A stretch of 64,000 nucleotides of DNA from Fomitopsis serialis (Eukaryota > Basidiomycota > Agaricomycetes > Polyporales > Fomitopsidaceae): positions 372,001 through 436,000 of the forward strand of contig NW_025954982.1 of NCBI RefSeq assembly GCF_022376445.1. The letters run 5' to 3'. Each line of letters opens with the position of its first letter. The first letter of the stretch is position 1. Both the position numbers and the translations under genes were made by a program. The notes beneath the pieces are model-generated. The model was given only the letters and a program-made list of their open reading frames with translations. It was not told the origin of the DNA and ran no database searches. Below are positions 22,740 through 34,310 of this stretch, piece by piece.

Positions 22740-25158
22740 TCAATCGCTATCGCTGCTACTCGAGGACTCGGCCTCTGAGTCTCTGTCGCGGTCGTCATCC
22801 GTCGTACTCTCGTCGTCGCTCTCACCGTCGTGCTGCTTGACGGAGCCACCGCGCATGAGCGCCATCTGGCCCGCGAGCGAGTCCTCCTCGGGTTCGGAGA
22901 TCTCGTCTTCCCCTTCCATCTCCACGACGTTCACCGCGTCCGGGTCTTCTATCCTCCACTGCAGATCACACATCAGAACTGCCACATGCCAAAGGAAGGA
23001 TGGCGGATGGGCAACTTACCTCGATGTCATGGACGATCTCCTCGCCGACAAAGGTGTCGCTGATCAGATGGAGCCGCCACCGGTTCAGGCCAGACTGCGG
23101 TGGTCCCTGGAACTGCTGTCTGTACATGCGGTACCGTGGACCCATCGGGATGTCGGAGATCTTCATGGGCGCAATCATAATCCTATTGCTTCGTGTGTCC
23201 GACATCACTGCCCACCAGCTCGGTTTGCGACGCTGGAGCCATCGTCAGCATCGAGGTGCTTCCCAACGAAGGTCAAGCTTACTGCGGGCCAGTACGGAGC
23301 ATGCGCGTAGCTCACACCATCACCGCCCGGAAGATCCTCCATATCCTTCTTGCCCGCAAGGAACTCCTGCACCCTCTGCTCCTCGCTCTTGGCATCAGCT
23401 TGCGCGTCCCCATTCGTGTGCGGGGCACCAGGCGGGGACAACCGGAGCTTGAGCACGATGTTGATGTACGACTGAGGGGTGATGTACCGCTCGCCGAACA
23501 CACGGAGTGTGGCGCCGACCAACTCGGCCCTGCCCCAACGTTGTACGGCCTTCTTGACATCAGAGACGCGGCCGTCTGACTTGCCTTCAAGGGCGTCGAC
23601 GAGACCAGAAACAGCGTCTTTCCCTTCGGGTGGAACGAGCGTCGCAGCTTCGTCTGGGCTGACACCAGGAAACTGGGCAAGCCTGAGGTTATCCTGGCCG
23701 GGCGAGATTGCCTGTGCGAGGTAGGCGTGTAGCCGCATGACGGCAAGAGTCGGCTGAAGCCAATTTCGGGAAATGCTGATGTTGAGCATTGAGTTGAGCA
23801 GAGTCGGCGTCTGCAGTAGCACATCGGTTTGTTCTGCGCATTCGATCAGCTACGAGTCCCTCCGCCTGGACAGCCACTTACCTTGACGCAACGACGGGCT
23901 TTTGACCGGAATGCGGAGAAGATGTGCGTAAAGGAGTATGAATGCGCGGCGACGCGTCTCGTGCTCGCCTGGCGTCGCCTCGGCCAGTTTGTTTAGTTCG
24001 TTCCATTTGCCTTTCAGACGCTCCTTGATCTGCTCCTCCAGATCGTCAAGCTCGCTCTCGCGCTTGGACACGGTGGCCTTGGGGCGCTCCCATTCAAACG
24101 CTTTCACAAATCCGGCCACAACTTCATCGATGCTGGAGTCTTCGTTGAGACTCTTGAAGAACGCCGCCGCGCTGCGAGCCTTGACACCATCCTTGGTCTT
24201 GTCCCTGTTGCCAAACCACCAGCGGCCAACGAGAGCAGGCAGTGCACCGCCGAACAACAGGCCGTATGCGCCGAGCACCCAGATGTTGTTGCCGCTCTCG
24301 ACGATCCACTTCGGCAGCGCAATGCCCATCGACACCTCCTGCCGACCATCGGGATGACCGTACATTTGCCAGTTCTTCCGGATGGTCTCATCCGTCAAGC
24401 TACATGTGACAATCAGTCTACGTCTGAGAAGTAATGACAAAGGTCTCACGATTTGTAAGCTTTGGTGATCTCCACGAATTTTGCCTCGACCATCTCGATG
24501 GTTTCGTTGACGCTCAGTTTCACCTTATCAGGGTGGCTGCACAGCACAATGAGACAACACCACTTGAAGCCTAGTAGACGTACTCACAATTTCCGAGACA
24601 ACTTCTTGTAATGTGACTTGATCGTTTTGACATCCACGCCCTAGACACCAACCATGTCAGAGCTATGGACCCGCAACAACGAACTCCACTTGACTCACTG
24701 TCCCAAGGCCCAAAACCTCGAAAGGGTCGTACACCTTGTTTTCCACTTGTGTCGTCGTAACCTTGTATACGAGGTACGCGACAAGAGCCCAACCTGCCGC
24801 GAGGCAGAACGTCCTAACACGTCATGAGTTAAATGCAAAAGCGCGAAGATGACAGCTATGTGCACAACGAATGCATGGGATTGCGCGTACCTCCGTCTGA
24901 ATTTTGGAGACAGTACGGATCCTCGTTCACGTCTCCGAATGCTCTCCGCCTGTTCTAAGCAAGCCCCGCATTGACATCCCGACAGTACTCGCGGTTCTAA
25001 ACGGTCCTCATCAGCGCAGCGCATAGCTTAATATGGAGAGACGCACTTCGTGATGGCGAGAAGGACGAAAGTGTGAGTGGAATCAAGATAATTGACAGGA
25101 ACGTGAGGAGGAAGTAGGCGGCCATGTTACCGGCCTCGTCATAGCTGTAGTTGGCCAT
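22740..25158 (-). CDS. SEC63: SEC63, ER translocon J-domain protein
   Basis: Sec63 recruits BiP/Kar2 to the Sec61 translocon in the ER membrane. The start at 25156-25158 opens with MANYSYDEAGNMAAYFLLTF, the conserved Sec63 N-terminus and first helix. The lumenal J domain is read across introns: YDPFEVLGLGT, SHYKKLSRKL, HPDKVKLSVNETIEMVEAKF, ITKAYKS and LTDETIRKNWQMYGHPDGRQ. The HPDK in the 24530-24570 area is the residue set that stimulates Hsp70. Next comes a membrane segment, IWVLGAYGLLFGGALPALVG, followed by the cytosolic Sec63/Brl domain (LLNSMLNISISRNWLQPTLA, PYWPAVSLTFVGKH). The C-terminal tail is very acidic and Ser-rich (EMEGEDEISEPEED to a Ser/Asp end), the expected binding site for Sec62. 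About eight introns are present and all pieces are in order. Confidence 0.93.
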
Positions 25159-25678
25159 CCTGGCCTATGATGACAGTATAACTTGCACAGTAGAGTAAAG
25201 AGAAGCCCAGATACCCCAGAGACTGCGAAACGAGCGGCGGCGGACCAAGGAGGAGGAGAAAGACAGGATGCGGGACACGTAGCGAGGATCGACGCGCTGG
25301 CAGCGGCGGTCCATTAGAGTACTGTGGGAACCACCTGCCTATTATGTGACCGAACCACGAGTTTCGCGTCTGTGGCGTCAACTTACATAAGACTCTGTGG
25401 CAACGATCTGAGCCTGACTCTGAGTACCGACGAAGACCGACGAATTATTATTACTGTCTCAAGCAATCCCCTCCCTCGTTCGCCGTCTTGCGTAGCTTTC
25501 GTCACTTCAAAAACTAGCCAAACGACGTACCTAGGACAATCCTGAACTACTGGGTATGTCCAGTCTCGCTTCGGCATCTACTCGCTCAGCGAAGTAACCC
25601 TGCCAATGTTGCTTCACTAGTCAACGCTTGGCAGAGGCACATTCCTAGTTTGCACATACAATTTCTAGTCTTCACAAG
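25159..25678. promoter_or_regulatory. Divergent intergenic region, SEC63 / coilin
   Basis: These 520 bp separate the divergent starts of SEC63 (-) and the coilin-like gene (+) and should hold both promoters. No specific site can be named. Confidence 0.5.
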
Positions 25679-27474
25679 ATGCGCATCAAGTTGCAGAGCT
25701 TTCCCCCCCTCCCTATCTGTAGAGCGTGGTTCAGCGTTCATTCGGCGACCACGGTAGAGGAACTCAAGTCCGTGCTATGCAAAGAACTACCGGCGTTACT
25801 CGATAGTGACCTGGAGTCGCGAGAGATAGATCTTGTGCTGGATGACTTCGAGCTTCTTGACTTCAGTCCGATCGACGTAATCAGGGATGGCGACCTCATT
25901 CTGTAAGCCTATTCCCCAACGTTGTCCGGCTGTCTTATGGAATCTCTCATGGTAGCTTCTCTTAACAGCATAAAGCAAAGGAGCTCTGTTGCTGGCAAGC
26001 GCAAAGCTTTGGATGATGGAAGCGCTACCCGAAAGCGCGTGAAGCGGTCAGAGGACGCGAATCAGCCAGCACAAACCAAGAAGACTCCGTCTCAGAAGAG
26101 TCAGCAGCCCAGATACCCTCACAATACGACTGCCCTTCATACGATGCGCTCGAGCTCCTCGAGCTCCGAGTCTATCAGCAGCTCGAGCTCAGAATCATCA
26201 GGCTCAGACTCCAGCAGCTCTGCATCTTCATCCGAGAGCGAGAGCTCGTCGTCTGACTCTGATGGCTCTGATTCTTCATCGTCTGCGCCCTCCTCGGCCC
26301 CACCCGACCAAACGGCAAAGTCGCTTCCAAACATGCTCAGATTGCCATAGTGGCCAAACCCACTCCTGTTAAGACACCCACGTGAGTGGTCGTGCTGTAG
26401 TTACGCGGATTCATCCGAACTATATGCGCTAGTACGACAGAAATCTTTGTGCCGCCTGGCCTTGGCAAACCCGCAACTCATAGCCGCAATGTCCGTCGTC
26501 GACGCAAGCAAATGTTCGAGCGCTTGGCAACCACCGCTGAACCAGCGAGCGTGAACGAGATACCCTTGGGCGCACGAGCACAGACTGTCCCGACAGTTCC
26601 GCCACCTGCTCCCGTCCAAGCACCAGTTGCACAGAACGGACAAGGGCCCGCCGCTCAGGACGGAAAACCGCCTGTCTTCATGATGTCGACGCTTCAGAAC
26701 AAGAACAAAAAGAAGGGCTTCAAAAAATGATGAAATCGAATATCGCGGCGAAGATCGTATTCTCATCAGCAGCAGAGGAAGCAGCTGTGGAGCGAACACT
26801 GCAGGAGGCGATACCCTTCACGAATACCGAGGATCGGGAGGTCCTTGCGACGTTCTCGCGGCTGGTGCCACCATCAGAAAAGCAAGAGAAAGGCTTGCTT
26901 CCGGCGAACATGTTTGTGACAAGTGTGGACGTCGAGGCTGATTTGCCTCGGAGGAAGAAGACGAAGAAAAAGAGGCAGGAGCCAGCTGTTGACTACGAAG
27001 AGGATATGGCGGAAGATATCGAGCTGCCGTATGACGACCCAGTGGAAGCTGAGGCCGCTGTCATTCCTTCGAACGGCGAGACTGGCTCAGCTGGCTCGTC
27101 TACCACGATCAATCGAGAAGAAGTCGAGTCGAATTGGTCTTCGATGTCAAAGATCAGCGAAGCATCACAAGTAACGGCGGGCATGTTTGTCGCATGGAAG
27201 GTGCGCAGCGCCCGCTCGGCCCCTCTTGCCCATTAATGTACGCTCCGCTCAGGAACTGGGTATCAATCCCCATACGTTTACTCCCGAAATGCTCCTCAAT
27301 GTTGGCCGAGTGGTGAGCTGTGAACACCAGCTTGTTGTGGAGCAGCACGCCGAGCACGCTGCCACCGAGGTCTCTTTCGGTGGTCTGATCACCACGGAGG
27401 ACGAGCAGAACGTGGAGTTGGAGTACGATTGGGTGGATGCGTTCCAAGGTGATTGGCGGATCATACATGCGTAA
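25679..27474 (+). CDS. Coilin-like nuclear (Cajal body) protein
   Basis: Coilin scaffolds Cajal bodies and takes part in snRNP maturation. The N-terminal ubiquitin-like domain is clear: MRIKLQSFPPLPICRAWFSV, then VEELKSVLC and IDLVLDDFELLDFSPIDVI. An intron follows, and then a basic region (KRKALDDGSATRKRVKR) and a long Ser/Glu/Asp tract. The segment VPPGLGKPATHSRNVRRRRK matches the coilin box that precedes the C-terminal half. The Tudor-like end has VTAGMFVAWKELGINPHTF (across an intron), VEQHAEHAATEVSFGGL and DWVDAFQGDWRIIHA, stopping at about 27474. One A appears to be missing in the A-run at 26722-26727: the upstream frame reads KKKGFKK then stops, while the downstream frame starts at once with MMKSNIAAKIVF. 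I treat this as one gene with a one-base loss. Fungal coilins are divergent, so the call rests on domain order. Confidence 0.78.
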
Positions 27475-27828
27475 CGTACGAGCCTTCATGACCGTACTAA
27501 ACGTCAATCTATGGAAGGGCTGGTGCAATGTGGTGCTATAGCTATGTGTCTGCGGTACGGAGTGAAGAGTGAGACTGGAGATATGCGTGCGATACATATG
27601 TATTGCGACATGGTGAATGAGTGACGAGGATATATAACAGGATGGTACATGGGGAACGTGAAAATCGGCACGACAGTAGAGTCAATCCGCCTTACATACA
27701 TTTACATACATACGTAGATAAAAATTTGATAAACCGTAACTCGCGAGCCGTGCGTGCGCGTGAAGGGCTTCATGGGAGCGCGCTAAATCAACATGACACC
27801 GTCACGCCGAGGCGACTTCCGCTGACCG
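27475..27828. other. Intergenic, convergent 3' ends
   Basis: The region is A/T-richer with a CATACATTTACATACATACG tract near 27700. No gene was recognised. Confidence 0.5.
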
Positions 27829-28881
27829 TCAAACCGGGTTGCAGCTATTAAGAGCATACCCCGATTCCCTGAGGACAGCAAGCGGGCGCCACGTTGCCGA
27901 TGCGTCTTTGCATGTTGGCAGGCCGAAAAGCCGGTCTTGTGCAGAACGTGCAACATTATCGTTCGTGCAGGCAATGACCGACGCCTCACATGCCAGTGCT
28001 CGAGGTTCAACGAGCAATGACTGGACCTTCTGGACAGGCTTCTTGTGTCTCGCGAGCGCAGCGACAACTGCCGGAGGAGGGACAGCCGGAGGCTTGATCC
28101 CCAGAGGTATCTCTTCATCCTCAACAACGGGGTTGCCTGGCAGTTGTGGGAAGCGTTTCGCCGGGGCTGACAAGTCTTCATCCAGCAAATATTGCGGGTA
28201 CGGGCCATCCCCGCGGAAGTCCCTCTTCGCAGCCTCAGTGAACTTCTCCAGCACTAGCGGGTCCACGAGCAAATTCCAGTGGAGCAGCCCGCATAGTTCC
28301 CGCTCGCACTGGTTCAGCTCTTCCGTCTTGAAGTGGCGGTCCCCTAGGATGACCCAGTACGCATTACAGAAGGTCTCGTCCACGTGCACCTTGGCGGCGA
28401 TCATGTACGCGCACAAGAAGAGGCGGTGCACCTCGTTCACGTCGAGCGCGGCCCCAGAATGTCTGAGACGATGCAAGAGGAATAGCGCGGCAAAAGGTAC
28501 ACACTCGGGGAAGTGAGTGTTACGCAGCGTAGTGCGGATGAACTCGTGGACGGTGACCACGCCGAAGAGCGAACCGGAGTATGTTGGGGGCTGTGACTCG
28601 TCATACCGCACAGGTTGCAAGATGTGGCGAAGAAAATTCTTGCAGACCTGCGCTGTAGCTGTGTAGTCAAATGGGAATTCCTACGCATAGGAGAAGTCAT
28701 CAGTCTATCCCTGTGCCAACGCAGCGGACATACTGACCTCCAACTCCTCACACTGGATGGTGCGTGAGGGTCGCTGGCCATGCCGCGGTACCCGCTCCTT
28801 TGATCGTCGGTTTGGCCTCTTTCGGCGTTCGTCTCTTGTACGACGCATTGCGCGGCTGGAGCGTTCCTCTTGCATCGACAT
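27829..28881 (-). CDS. Cyclin-fold protein, PHO80/Pcl-like (copy B)
   Basis: This is the second cyclin of the window. The start at 28879-28881 opens with a basic head (MSMQEERSSRAMRRTRDERR). After an intron comes EFPFDYTATAQVCKNFLRHI, then GSLFGVVTVHEFIRTTL and the core helix FPECVPFAALFLLHRLRHSG. LFLCAYMIAAKVHVDETFCN, AYWVILG, LNQCERELCGLLHWNLLVDP and RDFRGDGPYPQYLLDEDL follow. The C-terminal tail is long and Pro-rich (IPLGIKPPAVPPPAVVAALA) before the stop at 27829. All parts are in frame. It is more complete than copy C. A cyclin-dependent kinase partner is inferred from the fold only. Confidence 0.8.
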
Positions 28882-30886
28882 CGGACTAGCCTGAGTGGCG
28901 TCGAGCGTTGGGGGAATTGCGAGTACGGGTGCAAGAGACGATTAATTTGAGCGTGCAATGAACCGGATTTATAGGATCCTGGAGTGGCCACCTCGCTTTG
29001 ATGTGAACCAAAACGGGCAGGCCCGACTTGATTATGCGTGGCCAAAGCGTGGCCACGGCACAATTCTTATCTATAGAACGGGGCCTCAACGCACCGGAAT
29101 GAGTAAACGTTTGGGGGTCGTCTCACCGGTGACGCAAAGCTATCCATTCGACCATGTGCATGGCACATTTCCAATTCTATACAGCATGGATAACGATTGC
29201 AACAAAGTCTGAGGATGGTCGTTGCACTCGCGTGAAATACATACCGGGCACCTATTAACTTGAGTTTGAGTGAACTCGACGACCCCAATGCCAGTAGTAT
29301 TTCGCATCCCTTGACCGCATATTACAGAGATTATATCTGCTTGCCACGAAATTGGAAGTCCTGGTTCTCAATTTCTCAGGCTGCTGCTGAACATTCAGCA
29401 ATCAGACGGTCGCCAGGAGCTGGTCAGGAAGGCACTCACCCTGATTGACGAATTGAAGATTATGACAGTGAACCCCCTCCCTAGAATACTGACAACAAAG
29501 GTGCTTCAACTTGCTCCCTGTTAGCCCGCTGCTCGATTGAAGGCGATGCAAGTTGTCGAGGATGATAATAGAATCCGGATCCACAGATACTCCGAGTCGA
29601 TGGTCGCATTATAGGATTACCTCCAAGTTCAGTGAAGAACGAGTACTCAATATCAATACCCAAGTACTCAGTACTCAGTACTCAAGTACTCAAGCTTCAC
29701 TGCAGTACACAACATTCCAGAATCCAGACAACTCGGACGTCCGATTTAATAGTCAGTCACGTCTGACCATGACGCAGCGGTTGTGTTGACTACTCGGCCT
29801 TCCACCGTCATCGGCCCGGGGGAAGATTCTGATTCAGTTTCGAAACGGACCAGAGTTGAACCGATCCGTATCGCACTCGACATGACGTCGCGCTCTGGCT
29901 CTCTGAGTGACTGTACTCACGTACCAAGTAGTACCAAGTACATACTATCGCGCGCCTCCACGTATACGCGTACTTACCTAGGGTTGCGCGCAGAACCTTG
30001 ACTGAGGCTGATCATAGTCTTGAATAGTATGAACAGGTGAGGACTTTATCAATGTGTAGGAATTCAAAATGAGTGACGGCGCACAGGGGTCCCATTATCT
30101 TGGTCAGTGTGTCGAGCAACATGTTCAAACTGATGCACCCAGGTAGCCTGACTGACCTGAGCCACCTCGGCCCTTGTATTATTGCTTCAGACGATAGATG
30201 AGGCGGAAGTGAGTGTGGATCCTGTGCTTGCTTTTGTCCTGTTGTCGTTACTCATTCTTGTTCCAGTTCCTCCTCGACCAAATGGTGAACATGTTACGAT
30301 TACTCGCTGAAAATCGAAACACTCAAGGAGGCGCATGTAGCCCGCTCCGTCGTCTGATGAGGACGATTGGGTGAAGAAGCTGCGACAGAGTCTGCAAGAC
30401 TTATTGACGTCGTTGAGATCGGGTGCCGAAGGTACAGTACAGGCGAAGTAACATGGCATGCAGCCAGTGAATTTTCCCCCGCGGATGTGCGTATGTGGTC
30501 GCGCCACCGCGACTCTCGGCGCAGCACTTCCTGAAAGTTTGTTTACCTTAGGCTTTTGTTCAGTTACATGGAGACCCATGCACGAAGATATCAGTTTACA
30601 AGGCATTCTATTCATGTAGTTCACTTCTAGGCAGTGCACGCGGCGGCCTGCTGCGAGGCGAGCTACTAGATGACTCGGATGAATACCTTTAGTGACCAAT
30701 CATGTGAACTTCATGATCACATATATAGTTGTCTGAGGAGGATGCATAGAAGGCGACACCTGATATATATATTCGTATATTGTGTAACGGGATTATATGG
30801 GCAAGCACCAGTGCGCGTGCTACTAGTATGTAGACAGCGCGAAGCGACCTTCAGCGATGCCAGCCCCCTTAAGGCTCTAAAGTTTT
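28882..30886. other. Gene-poor stretch
   Basis: Two kilobases without a convincing gene. It includes the AGTACTCA repeat described separately and the upstream region of the cyclin on the minus strand. Reading frames are short and overlap on both strands. Confidence 0.45.
29661..29692. repeat. Short AGTACTCA tandem repeat
   Basis: Units of AGTACTCA with a few CA insertions recur over about 32 bp. It is a small microsatellite-like tract. Confidence 0.75.
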
Positions 30887-32277
30887 TCACGACGATGGAT
30901 CACCAATGCTAGGAGAACATGGAGGTGGGATTGGTTGTCCAGGAAATGGGCTCCGCCTGCGTGGTGGCAGACGACGCTCCTGCTCTAGCTCAAGCCATGA
31001 TGATGGGCGACGTCCATTCGGAGAGGGCCCGTGGGGTGTTGTGGCATTCGCATTCGTCACGGTATGGGCGGCTTCCTTCGGGACGCTGTCATTTATTATG
31101 TCTCCACACATGTCAGACCATTCCATTAATATTTGAAGTGCCAACTTGGGCGGAAAGGCATAGTACTCGATGGGATTGTTTTCATGCGACTGGATTGGCG
31201 TCACTAATCCACGTGGTGCATACTTGTTCAACAGATTCATTACGGGTGGAATCCCTGTGGTCGAAAAACCAATGATTATTCGGCGCTGACGTTGAGACTT
31301 GTCATTGAAGGTTTGCGCCTCCGAGTCTGCATTGTGATATTTGTCCACGACTATGCTCAGCTGTATGACCGAATCCTGCAAACACACGCGTACATCAGTT
31401 TTGTACTGTACACAGCAAAAGTCTGACACGAGCCGGAGACGGCGATGCTGACCTTCCATGTAGGTAGCGATGAATCGGACGGAGCTTTGTGTATCAGAGC
31501 CTGAAGATCGTTAAGTCTTTTGTCTGGGTCTATGCCACGGCTCGAGTAAGCTTGACGTATGTTCTCTCGCAGACGGCATTCCAAGTTATCATTTAGCTTG
31601 TCCACAGGTGTAGATATCAGGTCCAGGAAATCTGCCTTTGAATCTGGGAAGACTTCATTGTAGATGAGCTCCATGTACCCCTTGAACAGCGACGTGTACC
31701 GATTAGTGTGTTCTGCACTAACTTGAAAGTCTGCGAACCAGGTAGAAGCGGAAAACCACTCCATGGGCTCTACCCAGTCGTACGCGAAGCCCGGGTCACT
31801 TTGGAAAACGCGCCAGCTGTTTGCAGCATGGAATGATGTTGTGAAGACCATCTTGTAGTACGGCCGTCGGTCAGCCTTCTTCAACTCACACTCAGCGACT
31901 CGAGTCCATGAAGATATGATCCACATTGTCAACAACACAGTTGACACCTGAGGCTGAGCCAACTTCAGCATGTCCGCGATGAACTGCTGAACCATCTCTG
32001 CTCCCTCGTTGTCCCACAGAAGATCGGGTCGTAATTCCGTGATGAGATCGGCGCATAGCGTTGCAGCGGCACCGAACCAGTCTCTTCCCGCAACCGTACC
32101 GAACTTGGTAGCACACTTCATGAGAAGGAGTTCAGCTTTCGGCCGCTGTACCCCAAGCATAACAAACACTCTTACCAGTTTGCATGTGTTCTTGCAGCTA
32201 TGTGGGTTTGCGGGCAATCGCCGCTGCCGCTGCGCTTTCTGCGATGAGATGCCTGAAACAGGCGGAATGCAGGCCAT
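30887..32277 (-). CDS. Unrecognised hypothetical protein
   Basis: I do not recognise this family. A long frame starts at or near 32277 (MACIPPVSGISSQK; a further in-frame ATG lies upstream at 32295). It runs to SSLPTWK, followed by a 77-nt intron (31376-31452, GTCAGC...TTGCAG), and resumes with DSVIQLSIVVDKYHNADSEA to the stop at 30887. The long frame suggests a real coding exon: FAYDWVEPMEWFSASTWF, LFKGYMELIYNEVFPDSKAD and LISTPVDKLNDNLECRL. The C-terminus is Pro/Arg-rich and low in complexity. No signal peptide or membrane helix is apparent. It is followed by the divergently placed gene at 32711. It may be a lineage-specific fungal protein. Confidence 0.6.
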
Positions 32278-32710
32278 CTTGGCAGTACAGTTCAAGTTAT
32301 CATGTTCATCGGTCCTGGGATGCCTTTTATCTATCTCCCCGCGCTAAGGCATGCTAGTCGTTAACAAAAGAGACGTTGGGAAGCGTACGCAATCGATGCG
32401 CCACTGAGTACTGCTGAGTCCTGGTACTGATCGCGAGTGGGATCCGGGAAGGCGTTCAGTTCTGTTTGACGCTTAATATCCGGGCGTCTACTCGTGTCCA
32501 GTTCTGGCAGGTCTAGTAGTCGAACACGAACCAGTGGGACAACTATCATAAGACTGTCAATTCTCGAGCTCTCACCTTTTGCTCTCAACATCAACGCCGG
32601 GGTACGAAGTTCGAAACGTTGTCTAGGTGGCTTACCGCCGTGGCGGTCGAGCAGCCCTTTATTCACTCAGAGATCTGCTGATGCAAAAGTACTGCTCGGC
32701 AGCGATCGTC

Positions 32711-34133
32711 ATGGCCAGGGACACGAAGCCCGACACAGATACCACTGGAAACGAATCAGCTATTCCGGAAGAAAAAGGAAGCGGCGGCAGATATGGTCCG
32801 CTTCTATCAGCAATCTTCGAAACAATACCAGGCGGGAGCCCTACGTTTGTCACGTCCACACCAAAGCAAGCTCGTGCACTCGGTGATCCCGGTTCCACAG
32901 AAACAATAAATGGCAACGACAATAAGACCTCGCCTTGTGCGAAGGAGAAGAGGAGATACGGGAAGGAATGGTCGTCTGCTGTGCCCGGGCCGCGGAGCAG
33001 GAGGAACACGTCTCTCGGGTCTGTGCCGTTCAAGGCTTTCGCATCCCCGTCCTCGGTGAGTGCATCGTGCTCAATCGGCATGGTTACGGCGACGCGTCTT
33101 GTCTGACTGACCGAAGTCGACGCACTCGCTCTACGTAGATAGTAATCTCGGACAATGGTTCTCGAAAGACTCGCCCTCTCAGTCGTCTTCTCTGGACTCT
33201 CTAGCATCCTACTACTGCGCGAAACTTGGTCCTCCCGAACGTCTTACGCCTGTAAAGGCTGCAACCTCAGCTCGGAAGCCGACTATATGCGCCGTGAAGT
33301 CCTCCAAAGTGACGCGCGAAGACCCTCCACCGCTCTCTGGGGACTCCGATGCTCTCTCGCGCACCAGTGGCGTCCCGAGTGCAACATCTGACCCAGATCT
33401 CCGTCTTCACACTGAGCTCTCTACCTCGACGCCCCTGAAGTCCGCGCCCGTCTGGAACAAGCTCGAGCGGCGTCAAGGTCCAGGAGGCACCCACAGCCGG
33501 TCGCACTCTCTTGCCTCGCCTCCGTCCAGCAGTGCTCTCCGACGGCGCCAGACCACTCGGCGCCACGCTATCTACGGGGGCACCGGCCTGCCTGGAATAC
33601 CCGTGCCGTACGACGACCCCGAGGAGACGAAGGTCAACCCCGCACGCGCGACGTTCGCGTCGTTCGACTCAACGAAGGCGGTCTGCGCGATTAGTGAGAA
33701 TTCGTTCTCCGAGTCGGAGAGCCCTAGCCCGAGGAAGATGGTGGACTACCTCACTGCAAAGCTCGCCTCTGAGTCGCCGACGAAGTCGCTGTTGACGACG
33801 CCCCTCCGCACCCACCATTTCCACGACAGCTCCGAAGACGATTCGGACACACCTGGTTACGAGATGTCGATCACTGCGGTCTCTTACGACGAACTGGACC
33901 TGCTTAGCCCTGTGAAGAGACTCTCGTCTGTATCGCCCCTGAAGCTTCGGACTGGTGACAAGCGGAAGATCGTGGAGCAGGCACCCACCCAAGCAGCGCG
34001 TTCGGCGATGAATCCCAAGACCAAAGGTGGCCCTAGCAAACCAGACGTCTTCGAACACCTCCCGATGATGCGCGAGCTCCTGGACCTTGTAGATGAGGCG
34101 ACCAAGAGCTGGGATGCTCCCGAGGATATGTGA
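32711..34133 (+). CDS. Unrecognised Ser/Pro/Thr-rich protein
   Basis: I do not recognise this family. The likely start at 32711 (MARDTKPDTDTTGNESAIPE; an ATG 84 nt upstream is in the same frame) gives a polar protein. A single intron of about 59 nt at 33055-33114 joins PFKAFASPSS to STHSLYVDSNLGQWFSKDSP in frame, which supports a real exon pair. The body has RHAIYGGTGLPGIPVPYDDP, several SP/TP sites, SPRKMVDYLTAKLASESPTK and PGYEMSITAVSYDELDLLSP. A C-terminal segment, FEHLPMMRELLDLVDEATKS, looks helical. The many SP/TP sites suggest control by proline-directed kinases; that is inference. It is convergent with the Rab escort protein gene. Confidence 0.65.
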
Positions 34134-34310
34134 AGCATCAGGCGCCCGTAGACCCGCGGATAGTACAGTAGTAATACCAATCGATTTGTCCTGTGTTCCT
34201 CTCTGTGACTCGGTTTCTCTTATACTATTCAAATGCACGACGTTTCAGTCAGGTTAGAGCACACCAGAGTCATCGACAAGCGGCATCGACACATCCGCGT
34301 AGCTGTAGGA

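Noticed and set aside
22966..23579. Several plus-strand frames of up to about 160 codons
   Set aside because: They lie antisense to well-supported SEC63 exons and have no motifs of their own.
29661..29692. AGTACTCA repeats as a CRISPR-like or regulatory array
   Set aside because: Units are directly adjacent with no spacers, and the genome is eukaryotic; it is a small microsatellite.
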